A DNA stretch of 64,000 nucleotides from Blepharisma japonicum (Eukaryota; Ciliophora; Heterotrichea; Heterotrichida; Blepharismidae), in the NCBI GenBank assembly GCA_949751835.1, contig CATKHK010000029.1, positions 372,001-436,000 on the forward strand. The letters run 5' to 3'. The first letter of the stretch is position 1. Every line of letters starts with the position of its first letter. The translations under genes were made by a program, and so were the position numbers. The notes under the pieces were generated by a model. That model was not told where the DNA came from, made no database searches, and worked only from the letters and a program-made list of their open reading frames with translations. Below are positions 32,462 through 42,234 of the stretch, piece after piece.

Positions 32462-33430
32462 ATGTGCAATTGAATTCAGCTTACTATCGTATCAAGCTTA
32501 TCATTTGCATTGAGTGATGGGATTTATGATTTTGTGGTAGGAAAAGAAAAGAAGGGAACTCTCAATTATGTACAAAATCTATTTGTTTCGGCATTTATAT
32601 GTGCAATCACTGGAAATGGGTGTTTGTGATTGATATGAGATGCAGATCAGGATGAAATGTCAAAAGCATTAAATATTTCTATTTTGGCAGGAATATTTTA
32701 CTTTGCATCACATCTATTGCTACTAAAATCATTTGAAAGCACTCCAAGTACTGTTTTACTACCTTTGCTTCAGGCAGGCACTGTCTTTACATTATTTGGC
32801 TCTATAATTAAAAGCTGAATTGTAGGAGAAACTTGGCTTGAAAATTATTGGCATCTCTTATCATATGTTTTATTATTAATAGGAGGACTTTTGCCTGCTA
32901 CACAAGGGAATCTCCTTAGAGCTTTTTCTATAAAATTTTGAAAGCAGCCAAATGTGATTTACCCTATTTTTGCTGAAATTTTCTACTCATTTTATGATTT
33001 AGCTATTTCATCAATTGAAGTAAATAAAGAAAGCTCATTTGATATGCAGCTATATATGACAGCGGTCACACGAACTGTTTTTATCATATGCTTTCTTATC
33101 TTTTTGCCACTTCGAAAAAAAGAGATGAGCGACGTAGTGAATCTAGGATATTCAATGGCCTTCTTATTTTCTGCAATTTCTGAAATTCTCACACAGCTTG
33201 CATTTTTTGTCTCTGCTGGGGCGTTCATGTGCTATTATCAAGTTAGCCTTGTTCACGCAGCTGAAGGTTCACTTATACAGTGCTTCAACTTGATTTTTTC
33301 TTTTTGCTTGAAATATTATTTTAATCTTGGAAAGTCGAACTCAATACAGGTGATATTTATTTAGAATATGGATATAAAAGCATTTTCATTTTTGCTAATT
33401 GTATTAGGTTTATATATCAGCACATTATAA
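32462..33430 (+). CDS. drug/metabolite-transporter (DMT) superfamily membrane protein
   Basis: 317 aa with a 15-nt intron at 33350-33364 and several TGA (Trp) codons. About ten hydrophobic segments are arranged as in EamA/DMT transporters (SILAGIFYFASHLLLLKSFE, STPSTVLLPLLQAGTVFTLF, LIGGLLPATQG, SEILTQLAFFVSAGAFMCYY). The last exon adds a final membrane segment (MDIKAFSFLLIVLGLYISTL). Substrate unknown. Its stop lies 16 bases from the stop of the convergent LRR gene. Confidence 0.65.
33350..33364 (+). other. 15-nt intron
   Basis: GTGATATTTATTTAG; excision removes an in-frame TAG and adds the last membrane helix of the transporter. Confidence 0.75.
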
Positions 33431-33446
33431 GCTAATAATTAGTCTG

Positions 33447-34436
33447 CTATAAGTAAATCTCTGTAGACATGCTTGCAAGCGTGATTTCTTGGCGTTGCTG
33501 ACTGACATCGCAGCCTAAAAGGCCAAGGCATTTTAAGTTCAGTGATGAAAGGATCCTAATTATTGAGGCTGATCCTTCGCTGGTTATGTTGTTTCTATCT
33601 AAATAAAGATCAGTTAAAGAAGAAAGCCTTGAAAGATATTCACAGCTTTCTGATAAGCAGTGGTTGTCCAAGTCAGTCTGCTCGAAATTAAGAATTTGGA
33701 CAGACTTGGGAAGGCTTGAGATAATAGCCGAAATTCCAGAAGAGAACAACTTATTTTCTCCTATATTTAGGACCTTTAGCTTAGTGAGTTTGTAAATTTC
33801 AAATCCTATAAATGCTGCTCCTTTAGCTCCGATTTCTGCATTATGAATATCAAGGACTTCTAGCTTAGGAGTATATGAAAAAGTATTAGCCAATGCTCTT
33901 GCACCTTGATTTCCTAACCGATTTTGGCTCAAGTTTAATTCTTTTAAATTGATCAATGTTAACAAACTTGTCGAAATTAAAATAACACTTTCTGTTCCAA
34001 TACCTATATCTTCGAGCACAAGTTTTTCAAGTTTTGTAAGCTTGCCCAAGCTTAAGCTGAATATATCAGCTGCCTTATCTCCCATTCTGTTCCTACTCAA
34101 ATTCAACTCTTTTAAGCTAATCATATCCATCAAAGATGTAGCAAGAACTTCGCACGACCCTTCAAGCAGTTGACAATTATTCAAATTAAGCACACTTACA
34201 TGTGAATAATATGGGAGTATTGCAGCCAAATACTTTCCGCATTCCTCTCCTAAACTTTTATCTGCCAGATCTATATTTGCCACTGAACTCATTTGTTCTT
34301 TGAATACTTTTTCAGCTAGCGCATGGACTTTGGGGTGCATATGAGGGATATGAACACTCTGCTCATTTAAAATTGGTGAACTATTCAAGCTTTCCTTAGA
34401 TTTTGCAGCTTTAGGACTGCATTCACAGTTGCCCAT
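33447..34436 (-). CDS. leucine-rich-repeat protein (ribonuclease-inhibitor type) with acylation-type N terminus
   Basis: 329 aa. It starts MGNCECSP: Gly2 for N-myristoylation and Cys4/Cys6 for palmitoylation. About eight LRRs of the 28-residue RI/NLR type run from residue 70 to 310 (LKELNLSRNRMGDKAADIFS, LKELNLSQNRLGNQGARALA, LTDLYLDRNNITSEGSASII). There is no other domain. It probably acts as a membrane-attached protein-binding scaffold. Divergently transcribed from the next gene with 30 bases between start codons. Confidence 0.85.
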   Translation of the reverse strand: MGNCECSPKAAKSKESLNSSPILNEQSVHIPHMHPKVHALAEKVFKEQMSSVANIDLADKSLGEECGKYLAAILPYYSHVSVLNLNNCQLLEGSCEVLATSLMDMISLKELNLSRNRMGDKAADIFSLSLGKLTKLEKLVLEDIGIGTESVILISTSLLTLINLKELNLSQNRLGNQGARALANTFSYTPKLEVLDIHNAEIGAKGAAFIGFEIYKLTKLKVLNIGENKLFSSGISAIISSLPKSVQILNFEQTDLDNHCLSESCEYLSRLSSLTDLYLDRNNITSEGSASIIRILSSLNLKCLGLLGCDVSQQRQEITLASMSTEIYL

Positions 34437-34466
34437 TTCTTAATCCAATTATCAATAATAACTAAG
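34437..34466. promoter_or_regulatory. 30-bp bidirectional promoter/5' UTR region
   Basis: Only 30 bases separate the divergent start codons of the LRR gene and the two-TM protein. Any promoter elements must lie here or inside the genes. No TATA-like motif is obvious. Confidence 0.4.
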
Positions 34467-35225
34467 ATGGCGAACCAATTTGGACTTCCTAAGAAACAAA
34501 ACCCCTGGTATCAGTTTTGGCTTCCTCCAGAAGAGCCTCTGTATCCAGCCAGCAGCATGGGGCACTTAATAGCTCCTCTTGAGATCCAAAATTTCAAAGC
34601 AGAGTACAAAGGATTCCCAGATCAGACCTCGCCATTGACGGCAAGAATTAGCAATGCTTACGCCTCAGTAATCAGCATCGCAAATGGTACGATCCGGTCC
34701 GCAATGTTCAAGCTAACTATAATCAGAATTATTTTGGGTTTTTATCTTTTATGGGCATCCATAGATATTTTGATCGGTTTAATCACTATAAATCCGATAA
34801 CTTTCGTCTTAAATACCATATATGCCGTGCTCTGTATTTTGGGAATGAGACTGGGTGCAGCTCAGTATGTTACGAGGATGGCTAAACATATGAATTTAAT
34901 GAATAGAACGCTTGGATCTATTTCAGATGAACTGCTTAGAAATACAGGTGTTAGAGTTGTAGCTGGAAACTCCTGCTATTGGCTGGATTTTTATGATACT
35001 AGCATGCAAGCACCAATAGGAATAAGTTCGGCTGGAATAAGCCCATTCCAAGTAGCAGGATATCAGGTTGGACCACAATATCAACCTCAAACTCAATACG
35101 AAGCACCGCAACAACCATTGTTGATGCAACCACAACGTCAGCCTCAATCATTCGCTTTAAATCAAATTAATCCTCAAGGAAGTCTAAGCCAGCCTCTCCA
35201 AGAATACTCAAATCAGCCTCATTAA
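34467..35225 (+). CDS. membrane protein with Pro/Gln-rich C-terminal tail
   Basis: 252 aa. The cytosolic N terminus is Pro/Trp-rich (NPWYQFWLPPEEPLYP). Two membrane segments follow (IIRIILGFYLLWASIDILIG and ITFVLNTIYAVLCILGMRLG). An amphipathic stretch (ISDELLRNTGVRVV) leads to a Gln/Pro-rich tail (PQYQPQTQYEAPQQPLL). The two-TM hairpin plus PQ tail resembles proteins of the endomembrane surface, but no family is recognised. Confidence 0.7.
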   Translation: MANQFGLPKKQNPWYQFWLPPEEPLYPASSMGHLIAPLEIQNFKAEYKGFPDQTSPLTARISNAYASVISIANGTIRSAMFKLTIIRIILGFYLLWASIDILIGLITINPITFVLNTIYAVLCILGMRLGAAQYVTRMAKHMNLMNRTLGSISDELLRNTGVRVVAGNSCYWLDFYDTSMQAPIGISSAGISPFQVAGYQVGPQYQPQTQYEAPQQPLLMQPQRQPQSFALNQINPQGSLSQPLQEYSNQPH

Positions 35226-35459
35226 TAACTGATATGATCAATTATCTAATATAATTGAATTAATTAATATATAGAGCTATGCAATGATATTTCCTTATTT
35301 TTATTGCGGTAATATCAAAATAAATTTATAATTTTTAAAAGCAGTTATTTAAGCACTTCAGTTGTATTTTTGTTTTACTTTGCTAATTAATTTATAAGCT
35401 CATCACCATTTGACTCCAAATTAAATACTAATTTTTATTTTCACAGATTACTACAATAT

Positions 35460-35843
35460 ATGGTAATTAAATTTTTATTTTTTAATTTTGTAATTATTAT
35501 GAAACCAGAAATTTGGGAACTAACTCATAGGTTATGGGGGATAGAAATCAGCATTTATGATATGTGCATCATTGTTTTCAATTTTCTCATGGTAATTTTG
35601 GCAGCTTTGTGTTTTGCAATTGCGTATTGTGGGAAGAAAGAGAGCATAAAAGGTAACTATCAAACAAATGGATATGTTAATATTGGAGATACTGGAAATT
35701 TGAAAGCGTTCAAAATAGGTGGACAAGCTGGGCTAGCAAAAAGAAAAAGCACGTTTAGAATACCTACAAATAAAAACATTAAAGAAGATATTTCATGCAG
35801 TGTTTGTGGGATTGGGCTGGTATTTGGTAGTCAGCTTGGATAG
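35460..35843 (+). CDS. small single-pass membrane protein of unknown function
   Basis: 127 aa from ATG 35460. A second ATG at 35499 (MKPEIWELTHRLWG) would give 114 aa and a more convincing start, as the first 13 residues are AT-rich. One membrane segment (MCIIVFNFLMVILAALCFAI) is followed by a basic, Gly-rich soluble part ending in a CSVC pair (EDISCSVCGIGLVFGSQLG). No family is recognised. Stop TAG. Confidence 0.45.
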   Translation: MVIKFLFFNFVIIMKPEIWELTHRLWGIEISIYDMCIIVFNFLMVILAALCFAIAYCGKKESIKGNYQTNGYVNIGDTGNLKAFKIGGQAGLAKRKSTFRIPTNKNIKEDISCSVCGIGLVFGSQLG

Positions 35844-36155
35844 GCTATAATCTATCATAATTTTTCTTAAATTCATAATGGAATTATTATATGAAATTTA
35901 AAGAATGTATATATATGGATTATTATGGAATTATTCAAATTTTAAATTATTATTATTTGTTTATATTTATTACTTTTGTCATTAACTATTACTATAGATT
36001 AATTTTTCTAAATAATTGATTTCTAAAGTGAGCAAAATATATAATAATTAGTAATCCTTCAAAGCTACTATATTTAAATATATTTATAAATATCAGTACT
36101 TATATAGTCCAACTCTTCTTAATGTTCATCGAATTAATAATATGATTATTAATAA
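35844..36155. other. AT-rich intergenic stretch
   Basis: About 310 bases; nothing recognised. Confidence 0.5.
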
Positions 36156-36789
36156 ATGTCAGAATCTTTCAAGAATTTACTGGAAGATGCTTGAATCGAA
36201 GACTTACTGATGCAAAATGAAGATGAAGACTTTAGCGAGTAACTCATATAGTAGAGAATTAATAGCAGATAGCATCAGCCGAGTGAATGAAGAAATTTTC
36301 AATTTAAATCTTGAGCATAATCAAATTAAGATGGATATATATGCTTTAAAAATAGAGAGGGCAAATATCAAGCGTACAATTGCAATTGATGAACAAACCA
36401 AACTCATTAAAAAGCACACTGAAAGGCATAAAAATGAGACTTATCAGAACTATTTAATAAATGAACTAATCAAATATAACAACATAGTGGAAGATTTGAA
36501 GTCAACAAAGGATTCAGCTTCAGTTGATAATCTACGCTTACGAAACGATATTATATTAAAAGATATACAAATTGAAGAATTGACTTCTAGTTATGAATCA
36601 ATTTCTGATGAATTAAAAGCGCTTGAATCTGCATTTTCACATAAAAAATCCTGTGAAAAACTGTCTAGTAGTACCATAATTTCATCTCAAACGCTCAAAA
36701 AAGACTCAAATCTCGACACATCGAAAATCCAAAATTTTTCATTTTTGCTTAATTTCACAACATCCTTATCAACTAATTCATCTAGATAA
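36156..36789 (+). CDS. coiled-coil protein of unknown function
   Basis: 205 aa after removing a 16-nt intron (36239-36254). The start ATG at 36156 gives an acidic first exon (MSESFKNLLEDAWIEDLLMQ) with TGA as Trp. The alternative frame starting at 36217 is not used once the intron is removed. The remainder is coiled coil (about 30-145) and a Ser-rich tail. No family is recognised. Confidence 0.6.
36239..36254 (+). other. 16-nt intron
   Basis: GTAACTCATATAGTAG; excision removes an in-frame TAA and joins ...EDFSE to ELIADSIS. Confidence 0.75.
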
Positions 36790-36827
36790 ATACTAAAAAT
36801 CTAATTAAAGTTGAAGATAAGTTTAGA

Positions 36828-39059
36828 TTATGGGATATAGTTATAGATCGACCTATCATTTTCATCCCTGGCTAAGAATTCTCTTTGAATTAAGCTTTCT
36901 ATTTGGGTCTTAATCATCTGAGGCTGAGGTCTAAAGTGGTTCACTTGTCTGATTACTTCAGTTACTAATTCTTGATGCTTAATCACTCTTCTAGCCTTCG
37001 CAATTCTCACAATAACAGAGTCCAAGATGTTTTTTCTTTCTGCAGTAATAGCTATTTCATCTTCTTTAGCGCTTGATTCGGTCTTCTTGACTTTTTTCGG
37101 GATGTAGTTGACTCTTAAAGTTTGGGATTGGAAGTCTTCATTAATTGTAATTAAATCATCGTCATCTAAGGTTTTACCTTTGCTTTCTTTATTTAATAAC
37201 TTCATTTTGGGGTTGAAGAACATAATTAAGTGAGCTTTGAGAGTGTTATCGCTAAGCCTAGTTGCTTCTCTGAATTGCTGGACTGTATATCCATTTCCAT
37301 GATTGAACATAAGAAGGATAGCTGCCTGATAAGGGTTGACGATGCAAGTGTAATTCTTCCTAGAGAACAAAGTACCCATTTCAAGAGTTCCAAACCCAAG
37401 AAGCCAAGTAAGGTTACGCCCTTGATGCTTGTTCATATAAAACTCAGTGAACTTTTTGGTGCAGCCTTGGATTTCTTGGGGCAAGGTGCAAGCTTCAGAT
37501 GATTGTTCAGGCCAACAGCCACTTCTTAATACTTGCACTGATAACTGAACGCCATCAGGCTGACCTTTATGACGTAGAGCCTTAAACTCATTCATAACAG
37601 TTTCAGACAATGCAATATCCTGATACATATTCGAAATCTTACTGACAATATTATTGCCGCATTCCACCTTCAGCTTGGCTATCATGGTTTGTTCAGCATC
37701 ATTACTTATACTTGTCCCATCAAGTAGCCTCTTAGCTAGATATCTTGTATAGTTTCTAATAAATACATCTCTATCGTGAAGACATACAAAAAGCTTAATC
37801 AATGCGTCAAGTCTTCTCTCAGTTTCTACTTCAGAGACTCCTTTAAGGCCTCTTCTCATTTCATTGTCGCAGTATGAAGCAATATAAGGAGCCGAAAAAG
37901 CGCACTTGTTCATAAAGTTCTGAAATGCCATATCTCTACATCTTTGGAACAGGGAATGGTTATCGAATGAATATTCTACCAATGTATCGATTTCGTTTTT
38001 GAACTGCAATAGTGCTTTTGTATATTCAATTGCGTCTTGTTGCAGCTGCTGATCTGATACAATCGCAGATCCTCTTTTTTCTATATAAGGTCCCATTTTC
38101 GATGTAATATGTTGTAGTGTATTTTCTGACCTTTTGAAGATTGCAAACATCATTTTCAGCTCATCTCTTTTATCATGCTGAAACATATCCACACATCCAG
38201 TTCCAGGCATTTCTGACAAGCTTTGGGCGTTTCTCACAATTACTTCTTCTACAATAATGCCTAAAAGTTTCGGCTTTGTTGTAGGCTCCAGATATCTATC
38301 AGCCCTTTCCTCTTCTTCTTCTAGCACTTTTTTTGCTTCTCTTAAATATTCAGGACATGAGAGACTTGACATCCAGCCTGCTGATTTCGAGGCATAGTAA
38401 AGTTTGGTGTCTTCCAAAAATGGGCTTTCAAAAATCCTTTCATAAAGATCAAGCTTTGGGTTTCCTTTCCACAGCAGTCTGTCTCTATCGTCAGCTTTAT
38501 CGTGAGTTTTGACAATTTCTGAGTCAGTCAAGCCCATCTGTGCAAAACAGACCAAACATTCTCTGACACGATTTCGGTCAATGGCAATACCTTCTCTTTC
38601 ACTGTGGATTTGTAAGATAAGCGCAATTCTGATTTGTTCTGAGATGACGTCGAATACGTCTGATTTGAAAATATTGAGCCCAGCTTGGAATAAGGGAACT
38701 GCTTGGGTGTTTTTTACGTGGTACCTGTCAAGGTACATGAAGATTTTTCTCATCCAATAGACCAGGATTTTGTGATTTTCCCATCTCCAAGCAAGCTTGG
38801 TCAGCAAGGCTTCTCCTTTTAAGTGAGAAAGCTCAGTCTTCACAACCTTAACGGTATAGTCTTTAATTGTTTTGATATACTCATCGTAAAGCAATTTCCC
38901 ATTGTCATCTTGGTCTGCCAGCTCAAGAACAAGCCCATAAGCTCTGACATAAGCGTCGTTTGTTTTATTGGCAAAAACACCTGTCTCCAAATAGGTGAAT
39001 AAGTTTTTGACGAGATTTTCGTTGATTGATCTCATACCGTCTCTGACAGCATTCGCCAT
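36828..39059 (-). CDS. CUL1: cullin (CUL1 type), scaffold of SCF ubiquitin ligase
   Basis: 743 aa, a typical cullin length. The N-terminal cullin repeats bind adaptor (SKP1/F-box): DRYHVKNTQAVPLFQAGLNIF. The cullin homology domain has YTRYLAKRLLDGTSIS (usual Y...LAKRLL), GCWP and a CTLP-type segment. The WHB domain at the C terminus has the neddylation site IVRIAKARRVIKHQELVTEV, Lys near 694. No in-frame TGA. It scaffolds RBX1 and substrate receptor to ubiquitylate proteins. CUL1 is the nearest fit among cullins, but assignment within the family is by eye. Confidence 0.9.
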   Translation of the reverse strand: MANAVRDGMRSINENLVKNLFTYLETGVFANKTNDAYVRAYGLVLELADQDDNGKLLYDEYIKTIKDYTVKVVKTELSHLKGEALLTKLAWRWENHKILVYWMRKIFMYLDRYHVKNTQAVPLFQAGLNIFKSDVFDVISEQIRIALILQIHSEREGIAIDRNRVRECLVCFAQMGLTDSEIVKTHDKADDRDRLLWKGNPKLDLYERIFESPFLEDTKLYYASKSAGWMSSLSCPEYLREAKKVLEEEEERADRYLEPTTKPKLLGIIVEEVIVRNAQSLSEMPGTGCVDMFQHDKRDELKMMFAIFKRSENTLQHITSKMGPYIEKRGSAIVSDQQLQQDAIEYTKALLQFKNEIDTLVEYSFDNHSLFQRCRDMAFQNFMNKCAFSAPYIASYCDNEMRRGLKGVSEVETERRLDALIKLFVCLHDRDVFIRNYTRYLAKRLLDGTSISNDAEQTMIAKLKVECGNNIVSKISNMYQDIALSETVMNEFKALRHKGQPDGVQLSVQVLRSGCWPEQSSEACTLPQEIQGCTKKFTEFYMNKHQGRNLTWLLGFGTLEMGTLFSRKNYTCIVNPYQAAILLMFNHGNGYTVQQFREATRLSDNTLKAHLIMFFNPKMKLLNKESKGKTLDDDDLITINEDFQSQTLRVNYIPKKVKKTESSAKEDEIAITAERKNILDSVIVRIAKARRVIKHQELVTEVIRQVNHFRPQPQMIKTQIESLIQREFLARDENDRSIYNYIP

Positions 39060-39211
39060 TGTGGTGTTTCTTAATATGAATTATAGATTCGCTAGGAATA
39101 TAATGGTATGATTATGTAGATGAAAAATAATTTCGAGGGATAAGAATTTAATAAAATTTCCAGTTTAATATATAAAAAGTAAAAATAATGCAAAACCAGA
39201 TTTAATAAGAT

Positions 39212-41125
39212 TTATCCAATTGTATTAAGAAACGAATCTTGGTTCGAAAATATTGAATGAGACACAAACTTGTTTTTCGGAGATTTCATTGTGTCGATCT
39301 GCTTAAAAACTGTTGGTTGAAACGTGCACTCTTTAAGTTCTTCTTTTTCCTTCTGCATCTTCGCTTCTTGTATTTTCTGGTCCATCTTGCTTTTCTTTTC
39401 TGCAGCCAAATCATAAAGATTTCTGTGCATGCTTCCAATTGTTTTCGACTTCCCATCAATTTTCGGCGCAAACGTGCATTCCTCGTCTACTTCTTCTTTT
39501 TTCGGGACAACTATATTTTTCTCTTTTGCATGCACCAAGGGTTTAGCATAATTCCTATCAAGGAAATCCTTAAGCTTCAATTTCTTTTTTTCTTTGTGCT
39601 CTTCTTCAGGCACATATTTATTCCTTTTAATTTTATCACTGTACAGCTCATTTTTCTCTTTGTGGATCCCTCCGACAAGCTTTTGTGATTTTGAGTTAAT
39701 TGCAGGCTTAAAAGAATGAGTTTCGTTGAAAATTTTTTCAAGCTTGGCTTCTCTGTTAGATATAAATTCTTTGCCTTTATTATATAAGGATTGGCCGATT
39801 GCTATGGACTCTGCAGCATTTACAGCTTTTTTTTTGGGATGGACAGTTTCCTCTTCTAGTGAACTTCTGAAACTTTGGTTCATTCTTTTGTTGGAATATC
39901 TAGGAGAAATTAGGTTCGTTTTGGCGCGATTTGCTTGTTTGGATGATCTATTGGATTGATTCATTGATAAATCAGCTTCATTGCTGTGAATTATCATTGA
40001 TTGCGAAATGATATCATCAAGGTTGTCATGGCTTATGGAGTTTTCATCTCGGACTGACATGTAGCAAAAAGTATTTTCTTTTGAGTCAATAATTTCTTCT
40101 GCTTGCTCTGATGCGGGCTCTGGACTGCATTCTTCGTTTCTGACAGAGATAGAGTAGCTTTCACTTTTTCTTGGAATTTCTAGCATGCTCTCTGATTTTT
40201 GGATTCATTCTGCTTGATCTTTATTTAAGAGATTCATTTCTGTTGGATGATATTCATCTTGTTTTACTTCTGAGATTGAATCTTGCTGATACTCGCTTTT
40301 ATTCAAATGTAGTTCGGTTGTAGGCATACTTGTTGCAGGATCTGGCTGGTTTTCTTCTTTGGAATATGCACCTTTAATTGATAATTCCAGTTGATTTTTA
40401 TTTGTTGAATTTATTTCTGAAAAATCTTCTTGATGCTCGATTTCATCTTCCAAAGCAAATTTTTCTTCAGACTGTTTTATGGCTGTATCTGCCTGACTAA
40501 TTTCTTTTAAATCAATATTTTCTTCAATGGATGGCGTTATTAAATCTTTATTCAATGAGCTTAGTTCAGCTCTATCTGTATTGAGAATATTTTTAATAAT
40601 CGAATACGATGTTTCTTCTGGAGAAGCTGCGCTTATATTTGAATTAATTTGATTGATGTTTATTTCTGCTCCAGAAGAAGAATTATCATTTTTTTTCTCT
40701 TCGATTTCTTTACTTTCTTCACCCAAAACTTCTCTAGTATCTTGACTTCTTTCATCTTCTCTCAAATTTCTCAGATCTTGATCTACTTCTTGTTTTGATA
40801 GACTACCTAATTTTTCATTTTGATCTTCTAAGCTCTCAATTTCTGGGTTTAACGGCACAATTTCTTCGATTTTTTTTATATCTTGCACAATCTCATCACT
40901 TTTTGATAAATTTCCTTCAATTTCTATTTCATTAGATACTTCGTCAGTTTTTTCTGGAATATTTGAGCATGTAGCAGGGTGATTAACTTCAGTTTGCAAT
41001 TCATGGCTTAATTCTTCAGAGGGGCGAATATCGTTTGCAAAATTCTCACTATTTGCGGTTTCTTTAACTTCTTCATTTAGCAGATTGCCGGCTGAGTTTA
41101 TTTCTTCAACTTCTGGATTAGACAT
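39212..41125 (-). CDS. large acidic/repetitive protein with FxP-type repeats
   Basis: 637 aa, joined through a TGA (Trp) at 40205-40207. The N-terminal ~310 residues are very acidic and Ser/Glu-rich (EEIEEKKNDNSSSG). The C-terminal half has a repeated motif: HSFKPAINSKSQKL, CTFAPKIDGKSKTI and CTFQPTVFKQID. Each is [HC][TS]F.P.., separated by basic charged helices (KEKKKLKLKDFLDRNYAKP). This layout is typical of ciliate cytoskeleton-associated proteins. No catalytic domain is seen. Function unknown. Confidence 0.6.
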
Positions 41126-41288
41126 ATGTATTTATTATTTTTACCAATTATAAATTATCAGCGCATAGCTATTGATAAAATCTCTTCATTTTTCTCTAAT
41201 TGCATTAAGAATCACAAATTTATTTAATTTTTGATGCTTTATAGCTATTTTATATCTGTTTATACTATTTGAGTAATTTATTAGTATT

Positions 41289-42233
41289 TTAGCTTATTTT
41301 TAAGAAGTCTCCAGGATGTTCAAGTATTTCTTTCATTTTGCTGGCTGCTTTGGCTGCTCTATGTCCATCAATAAACCTATTATCAAAGGTAACTGTCATC
41401 GTTAATATTTTTTCTACTACAATTTGTCCATCAACAACAATAGCTTCATCTCTTGTGCTTGAAATTACCACTAGCATAACAATTCTTTCTACAGGTGGAA
41501 ACGGCCCATAAATGGTTTCGACATTAAAAGTCCCCACATTAGTAACAGTTGCACACCCAAATGGATGTCTTTTCAAGTTAAACATCGGTAAATCTAGCCC
41601 AATAGATCCTCCAAGCCATGAGAATGTTTCCATAATAATTGCTCCTATGCAAGTTGGGATCAATTTAAACGGAGCACTAACTTTATCATGTATTTTTCGT
41701 TCTTCTCCTTCTTTTCCTCTAATTGACCCAACCTTCTTTTGGGTTTCATCATAAATGGTGGCTAAATCTTTATGATCAATGTCTTTGAAACAGATAAATC
41801 CTAGATCTTTTCCTTCTTCAAGGGCAACAAGGCAGGACACATCAATAGTATCAAATGGGACAAAATTTCCAAACATCAATTTTCCATTGAGCTCAGGGAA
41901 ATGCTTTACAGCTTCTCCGACTGATCTGCATACAAGTTGGGTCACAGTGACTTTTTTGCCAGTTTCTTTTGAAGCCTTTTCTAAGAATTCCAATGCGTTT
42001 GTGAATCTGACCTTGATTTGTGTATAAATTTCAGGGCCGCTTGGATCTGACCAGGTTGAAATCATGATTTTCCTTCTAGGAGTGTTGAACCTTTCAGCAT
42101 TTTTGCCAATAAAAATTCAGGAGATTGCAAAATAGCCAGCGACACTGAGAATGTAAATTTTTAAGAACTCCCAGTCATATAAAAGGGCATAAGCTATACC
42201 TGTTAGAATCGCACATACAGCAAGGCCATTCAT
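41289..42233 (-). CDS. membrane-anchored 2-oxoacid-dehydrogenase-E2-like acyltransferase domain protein
   Basis: 314 aa. TGA at 42117-42119 region read as Trp. The N terminus has two hydrophobic segments (MNGLAVCAILTGIAYALLYD and IYILSVAGYFAISWIFIGKN). The rest is a CAT-fold acyltransferase domain: VTQLVCRSVGEAVKHFPELN, FGCATVTNVGTF and the C-terminal FDNRFIDGHRAAKAASK. In true E2 enzymes the last block reads DHRVIDGA with the catalytic His. Here that His is Asn (DNRFIDGH). There is no lipoyl domain. It is therefore unlikely to be a classic E2; it may be an inactive or altered acyltransferase. The start lies one base after the stop of the upstream transporter. Confidence 0.7.
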
Positions 42234-42234
42234 T

